From assembly GCF_001425025.1 (NCBI RefSeq), contig NZ_LMDE01000010.1, positions 165,995 to 229,994 on the forward strand: a stretch of 64,000 bases of DNA, read 5' to 3'. Under the pieces are notes generated by a model that was not told the origin of the DNA, searched no databases, and worked only from the letters and a program-made list of their open reading frames with translations. Every line of letters starts with the position of its first letter. The stretch's first letter is position 1. This stretch comes from Nocardioides sp. Root122 (GTDB lineage: Bacteria > Actinomycetota > Actinomycetes > Propionibacteriales > Nocardioidaceae). This document shows, piece by piece, positions 16,154 to 24,013 of this stretch. The position numbers were made by a program, and so were the translations under genes.

Positions 16154-18592
16154 TCAGTCGGCGTGGACGGGGTCGGCGTGGACGGGGTCGGCATGGACGG
16201 CGTGCGCCGGGATGCGGAGTACGCCGCCGAGCCGTTCCTCGGCCTCGACCACGGTGCGGGTGGTGCGCAGCAGGCTGTCGGGGTTCAGGCTCATCGAGTC
16301 GATGCCGATCTCGACGAGGAACTCCGCCATCGCGGGGTAGTCCGACGGTGCCTGCCCGCACAGGCCGCTGTGGATGCCGTTGCGGCGGCACCCCTCGACC
16401 GCCATCCGGATCATCCGCATGACGCCGGGGTCCTGCTCGTCGTAGTCGAAGGCCACGACCTCGCTGTCGCGATCCACCCCGAGGGTGAGCTGGGTGAGGT
16501 CGTTCGACCCGATCGAGAGCCCGTCGAACCGCTGCGCGAACTCGTCCACCAGCACGACGTTGTTGGGGATCTCGCACATCGCGAAGACCTGCAGCCCGTC
16601 GGCACCCCTGGCCAGCCCGAGCTCGGCCATGCGCGCGAGCACCGCGTCCGCCTCAGCGAGGCGCCGTACGAAGGGCAGCATGACCACGAGGTTGGTCAGT
16701 CCCATGTCCTCGCGCACGCGCCGGATGGCGCGGCACTCGAGGGCGAAGCCCTCGGCGTACGCCGGATGGGCGTAGCGGGAGGCGCCCCTGAAGCCGAGCA
16801 TCGGGTTCTCCTCGTGAGGCTCGAACCACGACCCTCCCAGCAGACCTGCGTACTCGTTGGTCTTGAAGTCGGACGTGCGCACGACCACCGGCCGCGGGTG
16901 GAACGCGGCCGCGATCATGCCGATGCCCTCGGCGAGCCGGTCCACGAAGTACGCGGCACCGTCGCCCGACGGTCCCACGAGCGCGTCGATGGCGGCTCGC
17001 TCGTCCGCGTCGCGCACGAGGTCGGGGTGGAGCAGCGCCATCGGGTGCGCACGGATGGCGTCGCCGATGATGAACTCCATGCGCGCCAGGCCGACGCCGT
17101 CGCTGGGCAGCATCGCCGTGCGGAGAGCCAGGTCCGGGTTGCCGAGGTTGACCATGAGACGGGTGCGCGGACGAGGCAGGTCGGACAGGTCGACGCGGTC
17201 GACCCGGACGGTGGCCGCCCCGGCGTAGACGTGCCCGGTCTCGCCTTCCGAGCACACCACGGTCACCTCGGCGCCGTCGGTCAGGGTCGACGTCGCGTCA
17301 CTGGTGCCCACGACGGCCGGCAGGCCGAGCTCGCGAGCCACGATGGCAGCGTGGCAGGTGCGCCCGCCCCGGTCGGTCACCACGGCGGCGGCACGGCCCA
17401 GCACCGGCTCCCAGTCGGGACTGGTGGTCTCCGACACGAGCACCTCGCCCGGGCGGAACGCGGCGAGGTCCTCACTGGTGCGCACCACGCGGGCACGCCC
17501 GGTCGCCACGCGGTCACCGACGGCGCGCCCCTCTGCCAGGACCACCCCGTGGTCCTCGACGACGTAACGCTTGAGCGTGGTCGCGTCGCGCACCGCGGAC
17601 GTCTCGGGCCGCGCCTGCACGATGTAGAGGAGGCCGTCCACCCCGTCGCGGGCCCACTCGACGTCCATGGCGCGGCCGTAGTGCTCCTCGATGGCGATGG
17701 AGGCTCCGGCCAGCTCCAGCACGTCGGCGTCCTCGAGGCAGAAGCGACGCCGGTCGGCCTCCGGCGTGGGCTCGTTGCGGGGACCGTCGGGGGTCGTCAC
17801 CATCCGCACCGCCTTCTCGCCGAGCCGGCGTTGCAGGACGGTCCGGTGACCTGCGCGGTAGGTCGCCTTGTGGACGTAGAACTCGTCGGGCTCCACGGCG
17901 CCCTGGACGACGTTCTCGCCGAGCCCCCACGACGCGCTCATCAGGACGACGCCGGGGTGGCCGGTCTCGGTGTCCACGGTGAAGGCGACTCCCGAGCTCG
18001 CGAGGTCGGAGCGGACCATCTTCATCACCCCGACCGAGAGCGCGACGGAGAGGTGGTCGTAGCCGTGGCGGTGGCGGTAGTGGACCCCACGCGCGGTGAA
18101 CAGGCTCGCGAAGCAGCGGCTGATCGCCGCCAGCAGCTCCTCCTCGCCGACGTCGAGGAAGCTGGCGTGCTGGCCCGCGAAGCTGGCCTCGGGCAGGTCC
18201 TCGGCAGTGGCGCTGCTGCGCACCGCGAGACGGAGGTCGCTGCCGTACCGGTCGTGCAGCCGGCCCAGTGCGGCGCTCACCGCCTCCCGCACGTCGTCGG
18301 GGATGTCGGCGTCCAGCACGATCCTGCGGGCGGCGGCGGCACGCTCCTCCAGGTCGGCCACGTCGTCGGGGTCCAGACCGTCGAGCACCTCCTCGAGCCG
18401 TGCCCGCGCGCCGGTGGCCTCGAGGACGCGCCGGTAGGCGGCTGCCGTCACCGCGAAGCCGTGCGGCACCCGCACCCCGGCCGAGGTGAGGTGTCGGTGC
18501 ATCTCCCCGAGGGAGGCGTTCTTGCCGCCGACGAGGGCCACGTCCTCGATGGTGGTGTGGTCCAGGTCGAGGACGTACGCCGCAGTCTCCAT
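16154..18592 (-). CDS. ppsA: phosphoenolpyruvate synthase
   Basis: 812 residues: N-terminal ATP-grasp PPDK_N domain (GGKNASLGEM near residue 19), central swivelling PEP-utiliser domain with catalytic His in GGRTCHAAIVARELG, and a C-terminal TIM-barrel domain with the active-site Cys in GLCGQAPSDYP. It converts pyruvate, ATP and water to PEP, AMP and phosphate. The start at 18592 was chosen by homology; upstream in-frame sequence is Arg/Pro-rich and not conserved, and no clear ribosome-binding site precedes it. It heads an operon with class I aldolase. Two box-like elements lie 60-122 bp upstream. A PPDK label would be a near alternative. Confidence 0.9.
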   Translation of the reverse strand: METAAYVLDLDHTTIEDVALVGGKNASLGEMHRHLTSAGVRVPHGFAVTAAAYRRVLEATGARARLEEVLDGLDPDDVADLEERAAAARRIVLDADIPDDVREAVSAALGRLHDRYGSDLRLAVRSSATAEDLPEASFAGQHASFLDVGEEELLAAISRCFASLFTARGVHYRHRHGYDHLSVALSVGVMKMVRSDLASSGVAFTVDTETGHPGVVLMSASWGLGENVVQGAVEPDEFYVHKATYRAGHRTVLQRRLGEKAVRMVTTPDGPRNEPTPEADRRRFCLEDADVLELAGASIAIEEHYGRAMDVEWARDGVDGLLYIVQARPETSAVRDATTLKRYVVEDHGVVLAEGRAVGDRVATGRARVVRTSEDLAAFRPGEVLVSETTSPDWEPVLGRAAAVVTDRGGRTCHAAIVARELGLPAVVGTSDATSTLTDGAEVTVVCSEGETGHVYAGAATVRVDRVDLSDLPRPRTRLMVNLGNPDLALRTAMLPSDGVGLARMEFIIGDAIRAHPMALLHPDLVRDADERAAIDALVGPSGDGAAYFVDRLAEGIGMIAAAFHPRPVVVRTSDFKTNEYAGLLGGSWFEPHEENPMLGFRGASRYAHPAYAEGFALECRAIRRVREDMGLTNLVVMLPFVRRLAEADAVLARMAELGLARGADGLQVFAMCEIPNNVVLVDEFAQRFDGLSIGSNDLTQLTLGVDRDSEVVAFDYDEQDPGVMRMIRMAVEGCRRNGIHSGLCGQAPSDYPAMAEFLVEIGIDSMSLNPDSLLRTTRTVVEAEERLGGVLRIPAHAVHADPVHADPVHAD

Positions 18593-18650
18593 GTGTCGAG
18601 CATGCGCGCCGAGGCCGACGACCCGACACGGTCGCCGGTCCCCTGGGGCC

Positions 18651-18714
18651 GGGACCTCGGACTCTGTGGTCCCGGGCGGGCTCCGCGTGCCGCACGCACC
18701 GGGTCCAAGGTCCC
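18651..18714. promoter_or_regulatory. DosR-type boxes in the PEP synthase divergent promoter
   Basis: 18701-18714 is GGGTCCAAGGTCCC (minus strand GGGACCTTGGACCC, one base from the perfect box); 18651-18664 is the weaker GGGACCTCGGACTC. They lie between PEP synthase (start 18592) and the membrane-protein gene (start 18855), 50 bp apart centre to centre. Confidence 0.6.
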
Positions 18715-18854
18715 GCGAGGGAGGGTGCGTCCGCCCCGCGGGCCCCGGTCCGTGGCCTCTGGGAGCGCTGCGTCGCGGCCCGTCACGGTGGGGGAGTGCC
18801 GTACATCCCTGCGGACGCGCGAGCGGTGCCGGGCGGCGCCGAGAGGAGCTTGAC

Positions 18855-19430
18855 GTGGTCATCTACCGCTTCGTGTGGGGAATGTCGGCAGCGGCCGCCA
18901 CCGGGTGGGCCGCTGCGTCCGTGCTCGCGGCCGGGACCTGGGTCGGCGTGCTGGCCGTGGCGCTGCTGCTGGCCAGCGGCGGGGGGCTCCTCGCCTTCAC
19001 CTTCTGCGAGGACCGCCCCGACCGGTGGTACTGGACCGTGCGCACGACGCTGTGGACCTGGGCAGCAGCGGCAGTCTGCGGCGGTCTGGCGGCCGCATGG
19101 CCGCGGGCCGGCAGCGCGCTCGCCCTGGTCCTCGCACTCACGTGCCCGTTCGTCGTGACCCGGAGCCGGGCGCTGCTCCTGCGCGCGATGATGCGTGGGA
19201 GCACCGGACCGCTCGAGACGCTCGGAAGGCGACAGCTGCTCCGCCAGTGGGAGTGGACCACGTGCGAGGTGCTGCGCAGCACCACGCCGCTCGATCGCCG
19301 CCTGGCGCTCGTGGAGCAGCGACGCGGGCTCCTGGACGAGCTGGAACGGCGCGACCCGCTCCACTTCGACGAGTGGGTCGTGTCGGCGGTCCCGGACCGG
19401 GCGCCGTCGGCGCGACGGCACCAGACGTGA
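18855..19430 (+). CDS. membrane protein of unknown function (191 aa)
   Basis: GTG at 18855 has GAGAGGAG six bases upstream. The first 120 residues hold four hydrophobic segments (about 8-25, 28-47, 62-80, 82-100), and the remaining 90 are a charged cytoplasmic tail with regular heptad-like spacing. No family was recognised. Its 3' 293 bp overlap, on the opposite strand, the extended C-terminus of the flippase-like ORF. It shares its promoter region with PEP synthase, so it may be part of the same stress regulon. Confidence 0.65.
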   Translation: MVIYRFVWGMSAAAATGWAAASVLAAGTWVGVLAVALLLASGGGLLAFTFCEDRPDRWYWTVRTTLWTWAAAAVCGGLAAAWPRAGSALALVLALTCPFVVTRSRALLLRAMMRGSTGPLETLGRRQLLRQWEWTTCEVLRSTTPLDRRLALVEQRRGLLDELERRDPLHFDEWVVSAVPDRAPSARRHQT

Positions 19431-20463
19431 TGGGCACCCCGTGTGAGTGGTGAGCGGACGACCGGGTGCGGGTCCGCAGCCAGGTGTAGGCCGCCAGGCC
19501 GAGCGGGATGGTGAGCCAGAAGCCGAACAGCCGCCAGGTCAGCACCCCGAGCAGCGCCACGTCGTGGTGGCTGCCGAAGGACACCAGCAGCGGGACCGCC
19601 GCGCCCTCGACGAGGCCCAGTCCTCCCGGGGTGACCGGCAGCAGCGCGAGGAGGCTGACCAGGGCATAGGTGGTGAGGAGCCCGCCCGGGGTGGGCGCGC
19701 CGCCGAAGGCCCACACGCTCAGGTGGAGCGAGGCGGCGTCGAACGCCCAGTAGCCCAGCCCCCACAGCGTCGCTCGCCGGCTCGCCCGGGGGCTGTGGAG
19801 CAGGAGGTGCACCTGGTCGGCGAGCGAACGGACCACTCCCTCCAGCACCTGCGGTCGAACCAGCGGCAGGCGACCCGCGATGGCGTGGGTGACGCGGACG
19901 ACCTGGTCGGGACGCGCGACCAGCACCGCCACCAGGCCCGCGATGGCCGTCAGCAGCACCGCGGCCAGCGCGGCCGCGGTCCTCACCAAGGGTTGGGTCC
20001 TGGGGCTGGGGACCGCGACGACGAGACCGAGGACGAGGACCGCGACCAACCACAGCAGGGTGACGGCGTACTGCCCGGCCGCGGCCGCGGCAGCCTCGGG
20101 GGTTGCGACCCCGGCCCGGCCGTAGAGGCGCAGGCGGAGCGCGGCGGCGGTGGCCCCGCCCACGGGGACGACGTGGCTGAACCCGTTGCCGGTGACGTCG
20201 ATGGCGAGCACCGTGCGGAAGTCGGGCGCGTCCTCCCGCATCAGCACCGACGTCAGCTTGCTGAAGCAGACGAGGGAGAGCAGCTCGGTCACGAGGGCAG
20301 CCAGCAGCAGCACGGGTGCGGCCGAGCCCAGCGAGGGCCACGAGCGGACCGCACCCGCCAGCAGGTGCACGGCGACGTACTCGACCGCGACGACCGACAC
20401 GAAGAGCAGGCCGATGCCTCGGACCCAGCCCCGGAGGCCGTGCAGATGGGAGGAGGTGGGCAC
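19138..20463 (-). CDS. flippase-like membrane protein (LPG synthase TM-domain family)
   Basis: The 441-residue ORF has about eight hydrophobic spans in its first 330 residues, arranged as in the UPF0104 / lysylphosphatidylglycerol-synthase transmembrane family (motif PVTPGGLGLVEGA present). The last about 100 residues are Arg/Pro/Ala-rich, unlike the family, and are read through the antisense of the gene at 18855-19430; the natural C-terminus may be near 19440, with a frameshift or lost stop. GTG at 20463 has a modest AAGG site. It is divergent from the gene at 20626, with a box between. A lipid-moving role is inference. Confidence 0.75.
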   Translation of the reverse strand: MPTSSHLHGLRGWVRGIGLLFVSVVAVEYVAVHLLAGAVRSWPSLGSAAPVLLLAALVTELLSLVCFSKLTSVLMREDAPDFRTVLAIDVTGNGFSHVVPVGGATAAALRLRLYGRAGVATPEAAAAAAGQYAVTLLWLVAVLVLGLVVAVPSPRTQPLVRTAAALAAVLLTAIAGLVAVLVARPDQVVRVTHAIAGRLPLVRPQVLEGVVRSLADQVHLLLHSPRASRRATLWGLGYWAFDAASLHLSVWAFGGAPTPGGLLTTYALVSLLALLPVTPGGLGLVEGAAVPLLVSFGSHHDVALLGVLTWRLFGFWLTIPLGLAAYTWLRTRTRSSAHHSHGVPITSGAVAPTAPGPGPPTRPTRRSGAGRAVPARPGARVAAPRAPGGDRAAWCCAAPRTWSTPTGGAAVAFRASRAVRCSHASSRAGAAPGSGSRRTGT

Positions 20464-20543
20464 GACTCACCTTCGCCCTTCGCCGCGGGCCGGCGCTGCG
20501 GCCGGACGGACACCGTGCCTCGGTCCGAGGGCCTGCCCAGGCA

Positions 20544-20557
20544 CTGACCTTGGTCCC
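20544..20557. promoter_or_regulatory. DosR-type box between divergent membrane-protein genes
   Basis: Sequence CTGACCTTGGTCCC (minus strand GGGACCAAGGTCAG). It lies 81-94 bp before the flippase-like start and 69-82 bp before the start at 20626, so one site could serve both directions, including the downstream stress-protein genes. Confidence 0.6.
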
Positions 20558-20625
20558 TAGGCGCTCGGCGCGAGGGGCAGCAGGATCGTGGGTGAGCGGC
20601 GTGCGACCGCGGGGAGGCAGGGACC

Positions 20626-21048
20626 GTGGTGACCGACCTCGAGCAGCGGGACGATCGCCACGGCACCGGCCTGATGGCGTGGGTCGTGCTGCTCGACGTG
20701 ACGGCCAAGGTCGTCCTCGTCCTGGCTCTGGCGCGGGTGGCGGTCGACCCGGCCTGGGGCAACCTCGAGATCGGCGTCGCCGCCGGGATGACGCTCGCGC
20801 TGTGGTGGGAGGTGTGGGAGTACCTCGCCTTCGTCACCAGGTCCAGCGAGGTGGGCACGGCGTACGCCGACACGGTGGGCGACCTGACGCTGGGCTGGGC
20901 CGGCGCCGTGGTGGCCTCGCTGCTGGTCGGGATCGGCAGCCTCGGTGATCGCCGGAACGGGCACGATCTCCTCGAGCGAGCGGCAGCCGCGGGCACGTCG
21001 TCGTGGCGGGCCAGGCGCGTACGGCAGAGGGTGGACTGGCGTGGATGA
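20626..21048 (+). CDS. small membrane protein (140 aa) coupled to Usp gene
   Basis: GTG at 20626 follows GGGGAGG by 8 bases. Three hydrophobic segments (about 15-37, 46-68, 88-105) include WWEVWEYLAF, with a basic C-terminal tail. No family recognised. Its last 8 bp overlap the GTG start of the next stress-protein gene, indicating translational coupling and a shared condition of expression. A box lies about 70 bp upstream. Confidence 0.7.
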   Translation: MVTDLEQRDDRHGTGLMAWVVLLDVTAKVVLVLALARVAVDPAWGNLEIGVAAGMTLALWWEVWEYLAFVTRSSEVGTAYADTVGDLTLGWAGAVVASLLVGIGSLGDRRNGHDLLERAAAAGTSSWRARRVRQRVDWRG

Positions 21049-21904
21049 CGTCGAGGCGGCCGACGTGGTCGCGGGGGCCGTCGTCGTGGGCGTCGACGGC
21101 TCACCGACGAGCCTCGCGGCGCTGGACTGGGCGGCCGAGCAGGCGCGGCTGGAGGAGCGGCGCCTGACGATCGTGCACGCTGCCACCGTCGGGACCTTGG
21201 CAGCCACCCACGTCGATGCCCGACGGATCATCGCAGTGATGCACGCGGAGGGACGGGGAGTGCTGCGGATCGCCCACGAGCGGGCGAAGGGGCACCGCCT
21301 GGCCGACGTGCGGACCGTGCTGCGCCTGGACGACGCTCGCTCGGTGCTGCTCGACGCCTCACGCCACGCCCACCTCCTCGTCGTCGGCTCGCGCGGGCGG
21401 GGGCCGGTCGCCAGCCTGGTGCTCGGGTCGGTCGGTGTCGCGCTGAGCCAGCACGCTCGTTGCCCGGTCGCCGTTCACCGTCCGGTCGATGGGGCCCGCG
21501 GACGTGCTGCCGACGTCGATGGCGGCAGGGGCGTGGTCGTCGCCCTCGACGAGCACTCGGGCCCGGCACTCGCCTGGGCCTACCGCCATGCGGCCCTCCG
21601 CCGCTCGACGCTGACCGTCCTCGGCGAGGAGTCGCAGCTCGCCGGGCTCCGAGGTGTCGAGGGACTGGCCACGACGTGCGGTGCCGGGCAGACCCCGGTG
21701 TCGGTCACGCTGCGGGCCGAGCGGGGCCGGATCGACGAGGCGCTGCTCCGGCTGGGCCGCGACATGGACGTGGTCGTGCTGGGATCCCACCTGCGGCGCA
21801 CCGTGCTCGGGTTGCTCGACCTGGACGTGGTGGCAGGCGTGGTGGAGCGATCGCCCTGCGTGGTCGCCGTCGTGCCGGACCGGGACAGGAGTCCGACGCG
21901 CTGA
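21041..21904 (+). CDS. tandem-domain universal stress protein
   Basis: 287 residues. Domain 1 keeps the full nucleotide-binding pattern VVGSRGRGPVASLVLGS followed by CPVAVH; domain 2 (from about residue 165) is degenerate at the equivalent site (VVLGSHLRRTVLGLLDLD). GTG at 21041 overlaps the upstream gene's stop and is chosen because strand 1 (VVVGVDGSPTS) starts soon after. It is followed 11 bp later by a shortened stress-protein gene. Usp proteins bind ATP and are induced in hypoxic dormancy in actinobacteria. Confidence 0.88.
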   Translation: MDDVEAADVVAGAVVVGVDGSPTSLAALDWAAEQARLEERRLTIVHAATVGTLAATHVDARRIIAVMHAEGRGVLRIAHERAKGHRLADVRTVLRLDDARSVLLDASRHAHLLVVGSRGRGPVASLVLGSVGVALSQHARCPVAVHRPVDGARGRAADVDGGRGVVVALDEHSGPALAWAYRHAALRRSTLTVLGEESQLAGLRGVEGLATTCGAGQTPVSVTLRAERGRIDEALLRLGRDMDVVVLGSHLRRTVLGLLDLDVVAGVVERSPCVVAVVPDRDRSPTR

Positions 21905-21915
21905 CCCGGGGAAGC

Positions 21916-22602
21916 GTGGCGTTCCGCACCCTCGTCGTGGCCGGCCCTCCGTCCCGCGTCCTGGTCGACCTGGCGCGGGAGGCTCGCTTCGTCGTGGTCC
22001 AGCACCGGCGAGCACACCTGATGGACCGGCTCTTCGTCGGATCGACCGCCAACGGTGCCGCTGCCCACTGCGCGTGTCCTGTGATCTCGGTCCCCGAGGA
22101 CTGGGAGCGTCCTGCAGCGGGCGCGTCGATCGGCGAGGTGGTGGTCGGGGTGCACGAGGGTGGGACACCCCCGCAGGCCCTCGTCGCAGCGTTCGAGTGG
22201 GCAGCCGCGAGCGGCGCACCGCTGCGGGTCCTCCACTCGTGGCGCCTCGACCCCGCCTACGACGACATCATCAGCGCGCGGGTCGCTGCGGAGTGGCGCG
22301 AGCGCCAGCTCCGTGAGCTGGCGACGGCGGTGCTCGGGCTGCGCGCGCTGCACCCCGACGTCCACGTCGAGCTCGAGGTCGCCCACCAGTGGCCCACCGA
22401 GGCGCTGGTCGACCACTCGCGTCGGGCGTCGCTGGTGGTGGTGGGGCGGCACGCACATGGCTGGGCCGGTGAGCACCTCGGATCGGTGGCCCGGACCCTG
22501 CTGCGGGAGGCGCAGGGGCCGGTCATGGTGGTCCCGGTCGAGCGGCACCGCGGCGATCAGGACTGGGGACTGGACGCGGACGAGATCTCGCCGCAGACCT
22601 GA
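21916..22602 (+). CDS. universal stress protein lacking first half-domain
   Basis: 228 residues from GTG 21916; ATG 22021 is another possible start. The product begins in the middle of a first Usp domain (the strand leading to RLFVGSTANGAAAHCACPVISVP is present, but the N-terminal strand-1/Walker-like half is missing) and continues with a complete second domain (VVVGVHEGG through VVVGRHAHG and PVMVVPV). A GGGGAAG sequence lies too close to the GTG to be ideal. It may be a decayed or shortened paralogue of its upstream neighbour. It converges on the next stress-protein gene, 11 bp away. Confidence 0.7.
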   Translation: MAFRTLVVAGPPSRVLVDLAREARFVVVQHRRAHLMDRLFVGSTANGAAAHCACPVISVPEDWERPAAGASIGEVVVGVHEGGTPPQALVAAFEWAAASGAPLRVLHSWRLDPAYDDIISARVAAEWRERQLRELATAVLGLRALHPDVHVELEVAHQWPTEALVDHSRRASLVVVGRHAHGWAGEHLGSVARTLLREAQGPVMVVPVERHRGDQDWGLDADEISPQT

Positions 22603-22613
22603 CCCGGCCCGCA

Positions 22614-23471
22614 TCAATCGGTCTCCGCGTCGGGGGCTGCCTCCGGCACCACTGCCACGGTCGCGTGGGCGCGCTCTAGCACGGCGGTCGCGACGGACCC
22701 GGTCAGCAGCCGGTCCATCGAGGTCATCGGGTGGCGACCCACCACGACCATGTCCCATCCGCCGTGACGGGGGCTGAGCGCCTCGTCGGCGAACCCGTGG
22801 CGCAGCGTGAAGGTGGCGGACACGTCGGGGTAGGTCTCGGCGAGACCAGCGGCTGATGCCGACAGGGAGGCCCGCAGGTGCTCGAGGTCGGGCTGGACGG
22901 CGACGCGGCCGCGCGACTCCTCGTACTGCGCGACGGCGACGGCTGCGTCCCAGAACGAGTGGAGCACCGTCAGGGGAAGCCCACGCAGGGAGGCTTGCCG
23001 GTAGGCGAACTCGAGGACCGGCAACGACTCTCGCGTGCCGTCGGCCCCGACGACGATGCCGAGCCGCCGGTCGCCCTCGGCCTCCGGTCGGCAGACGACG
23101 ACGGGGCAGCCCGCGTGCGCGCTCACCGCGGAGCTCACCGAGCCCAGGAGCAGGCTCGCCACGGCGCCGCGCCCTCGCGATCCCATGACCAGCAGGTGCG
23201 CCCGGTCCGAGGCCTCCAGCAGGACCTGTCGCGGGTCGCCGGACTCGACCACGGGAAGGACGGGCAGGTCGCGGTGCAGCGCGTGCGCAACGACGATGGC
23301 GTCGTCCACGGACCGTGTCGCCGTCTCGCCCACGGCGACCACTGCGAGACTGCGGCCTTCCAGGGCTGCCTGGTCCGCCGCCCACCGGAGCGCGCGTGCG
23401 GCGTGCGGGGACCCGTCGATGCCGACCACGACGGAACCCGTGAGGTGGTTCGGGAACGATGATGTGCTCAT
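22614..23471 (-). CDS. tandem-domain universal stress protein
   Basis: 285 residues, two Usp domains: VVVGIDGSPHAARAL, then VMGSRGRGAVASLLLGS plus CPVVVCRP in domain 1; IVVGADGTRESLPV, then VVGRHPMTSMDRLLTGS in domain 2. Both nucleotide-binding loops are well kept. ATG at 23471 was chosen over 23489 because the N-terminus then matches the usual short lead to strand 1. A box lies 58-71 bp upstream. It is the fourth stress-protein gene in the island. Confidence 0.88.
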   Translation of the reverse strand: MSTSSFPNHLTGSVVVGIDGSPHAARALRWAADQAALEGRSLAVVAVGETATRSVDDAIVVAHALHRDLPVLPVVESGDPRQVLLEASDRAHLLVMGSRGRGAVASLLLGSVSSAVSAHAGCPVVVCRPEAEGDRRLGIVVGADGTRESLPVLEFAYRQASLRGLPLTVLHSFWDAAVAVAQYEESRGRVAVQPDLEHLRASLSASAAGLAETYPDVSATFTLRHGFADEALSPRHGGWDMVVVGRHPMTSMDRLLTGSVATAVLERAHATVAVVPEAAPDAETD

Positions 23472-23528
23472 GTCTCGAGCGTCGCGCACCGACCGGGTGC
23501 GCGGTCCGGTCGAAGGGCCTGCAGCAGG

Positions 23529-23542
23529 GGGACGATGGTCCT
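23529..23542. promoter_or_regulatory. DosR-type box before the fourth Usp gene
   Basis: Sequence GGGACGATGGTCCT: GGGAC and GTCCT around four bases, one mismatch from a perfect GGGAC-N4-GTCCC. It lies between this Usp start and the DUF1876 stop, both minus strand. Confidence 0.55.
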
Positions 23543-23572
23543 CGCTCGGGCGCCGCTTCCGAGCGAGTGGAC

Positions 23573-23881
23573 CTACGACGCGTCCGCTGCGGGAGCGGGG
23601 TCGGCCGACACGGCGCTGATGTGCGGCTCACCGCCGGACGGGTCGTTCGCCGCGACGTCCGCGATGGTCGCGTCCAGCAGGGCGTGGGCGAGTCCGGAGA
23701 GCGCCCGGCACGCGGCGAGCTCGTCGCCGATCTCGGGCACGTCCCGGTCGCCAGGGTGCCGCCGGGCCGTCGCCTCGTGCCGCAGGTCGGGGCCGGCGTC
23801 GGTGTGGAGGATGGCCTCGGCGCGGGTCGAGTCCTCGTGCTCGTAGAGGTTGACGGTGACGTTCCACGTGCGCGTGTGCAT
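23573..23881 (-). CDS. DUF1876 domain protein (Rv1738 family)
   Basis: 102 residues. The N-terminal 85 match DUF1876: WNVTVNLYEHEDSTRAEAIL, then a GDRDVPEIGDELAACRAL stretch and helix. Rv1738 of M. tuberculosis, strongly DosR-induced, belongs to this family and has a fold like ribosome-hibernation factors, so a role in translation shutdown is possible (inference). AAGGAG lies 6 bases before the ATG. The C-terminal 17 residues are Ala/Pro-rich and probably disordered. Two boxes lie upstream. Confidence 0.85.
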   Translation of the reverse strand: MHTRTWNVTVNLYEHEDSTRAEAILHTDAGPDLRHEATARRHPGDRDVPEIGDELAACRALSGLAHALLDATIADVAANDPSGGEPHISAVSADPAPAADAS

Positions 23882-23940
23882 GGTGGCTCCTTCGAGACGG
23901 CCCGCGCCCGTGCGCCGACCCACGAGCATGGTGCCTCCGC

Positions 23941-23993
23941 GGGACCGGCGCCCGCACCGGGCATGCGGCTCGGTCGGGTGGGACCTTGGTCCC
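23941..23993. promoter_or_regulatory. DosR-type boxes before the DUF1876 gene
   Basis: 23980-23993 is GGGACCTTGGTCCC, identical to the site at 6006 and extended to an 18-bp inverted repeat by flanking GT/AC. 23941-23954 (GGGACCGGCGCCCG) is a weaker site 60-73 bp before the DUF1876 start. The strong site is also 13 bp beyond the stop of the kinase-like gene. Confidence 0.72.
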
Positions 23994-24013
23994 ACGACGG
24001 CCCGGGTCACGCG

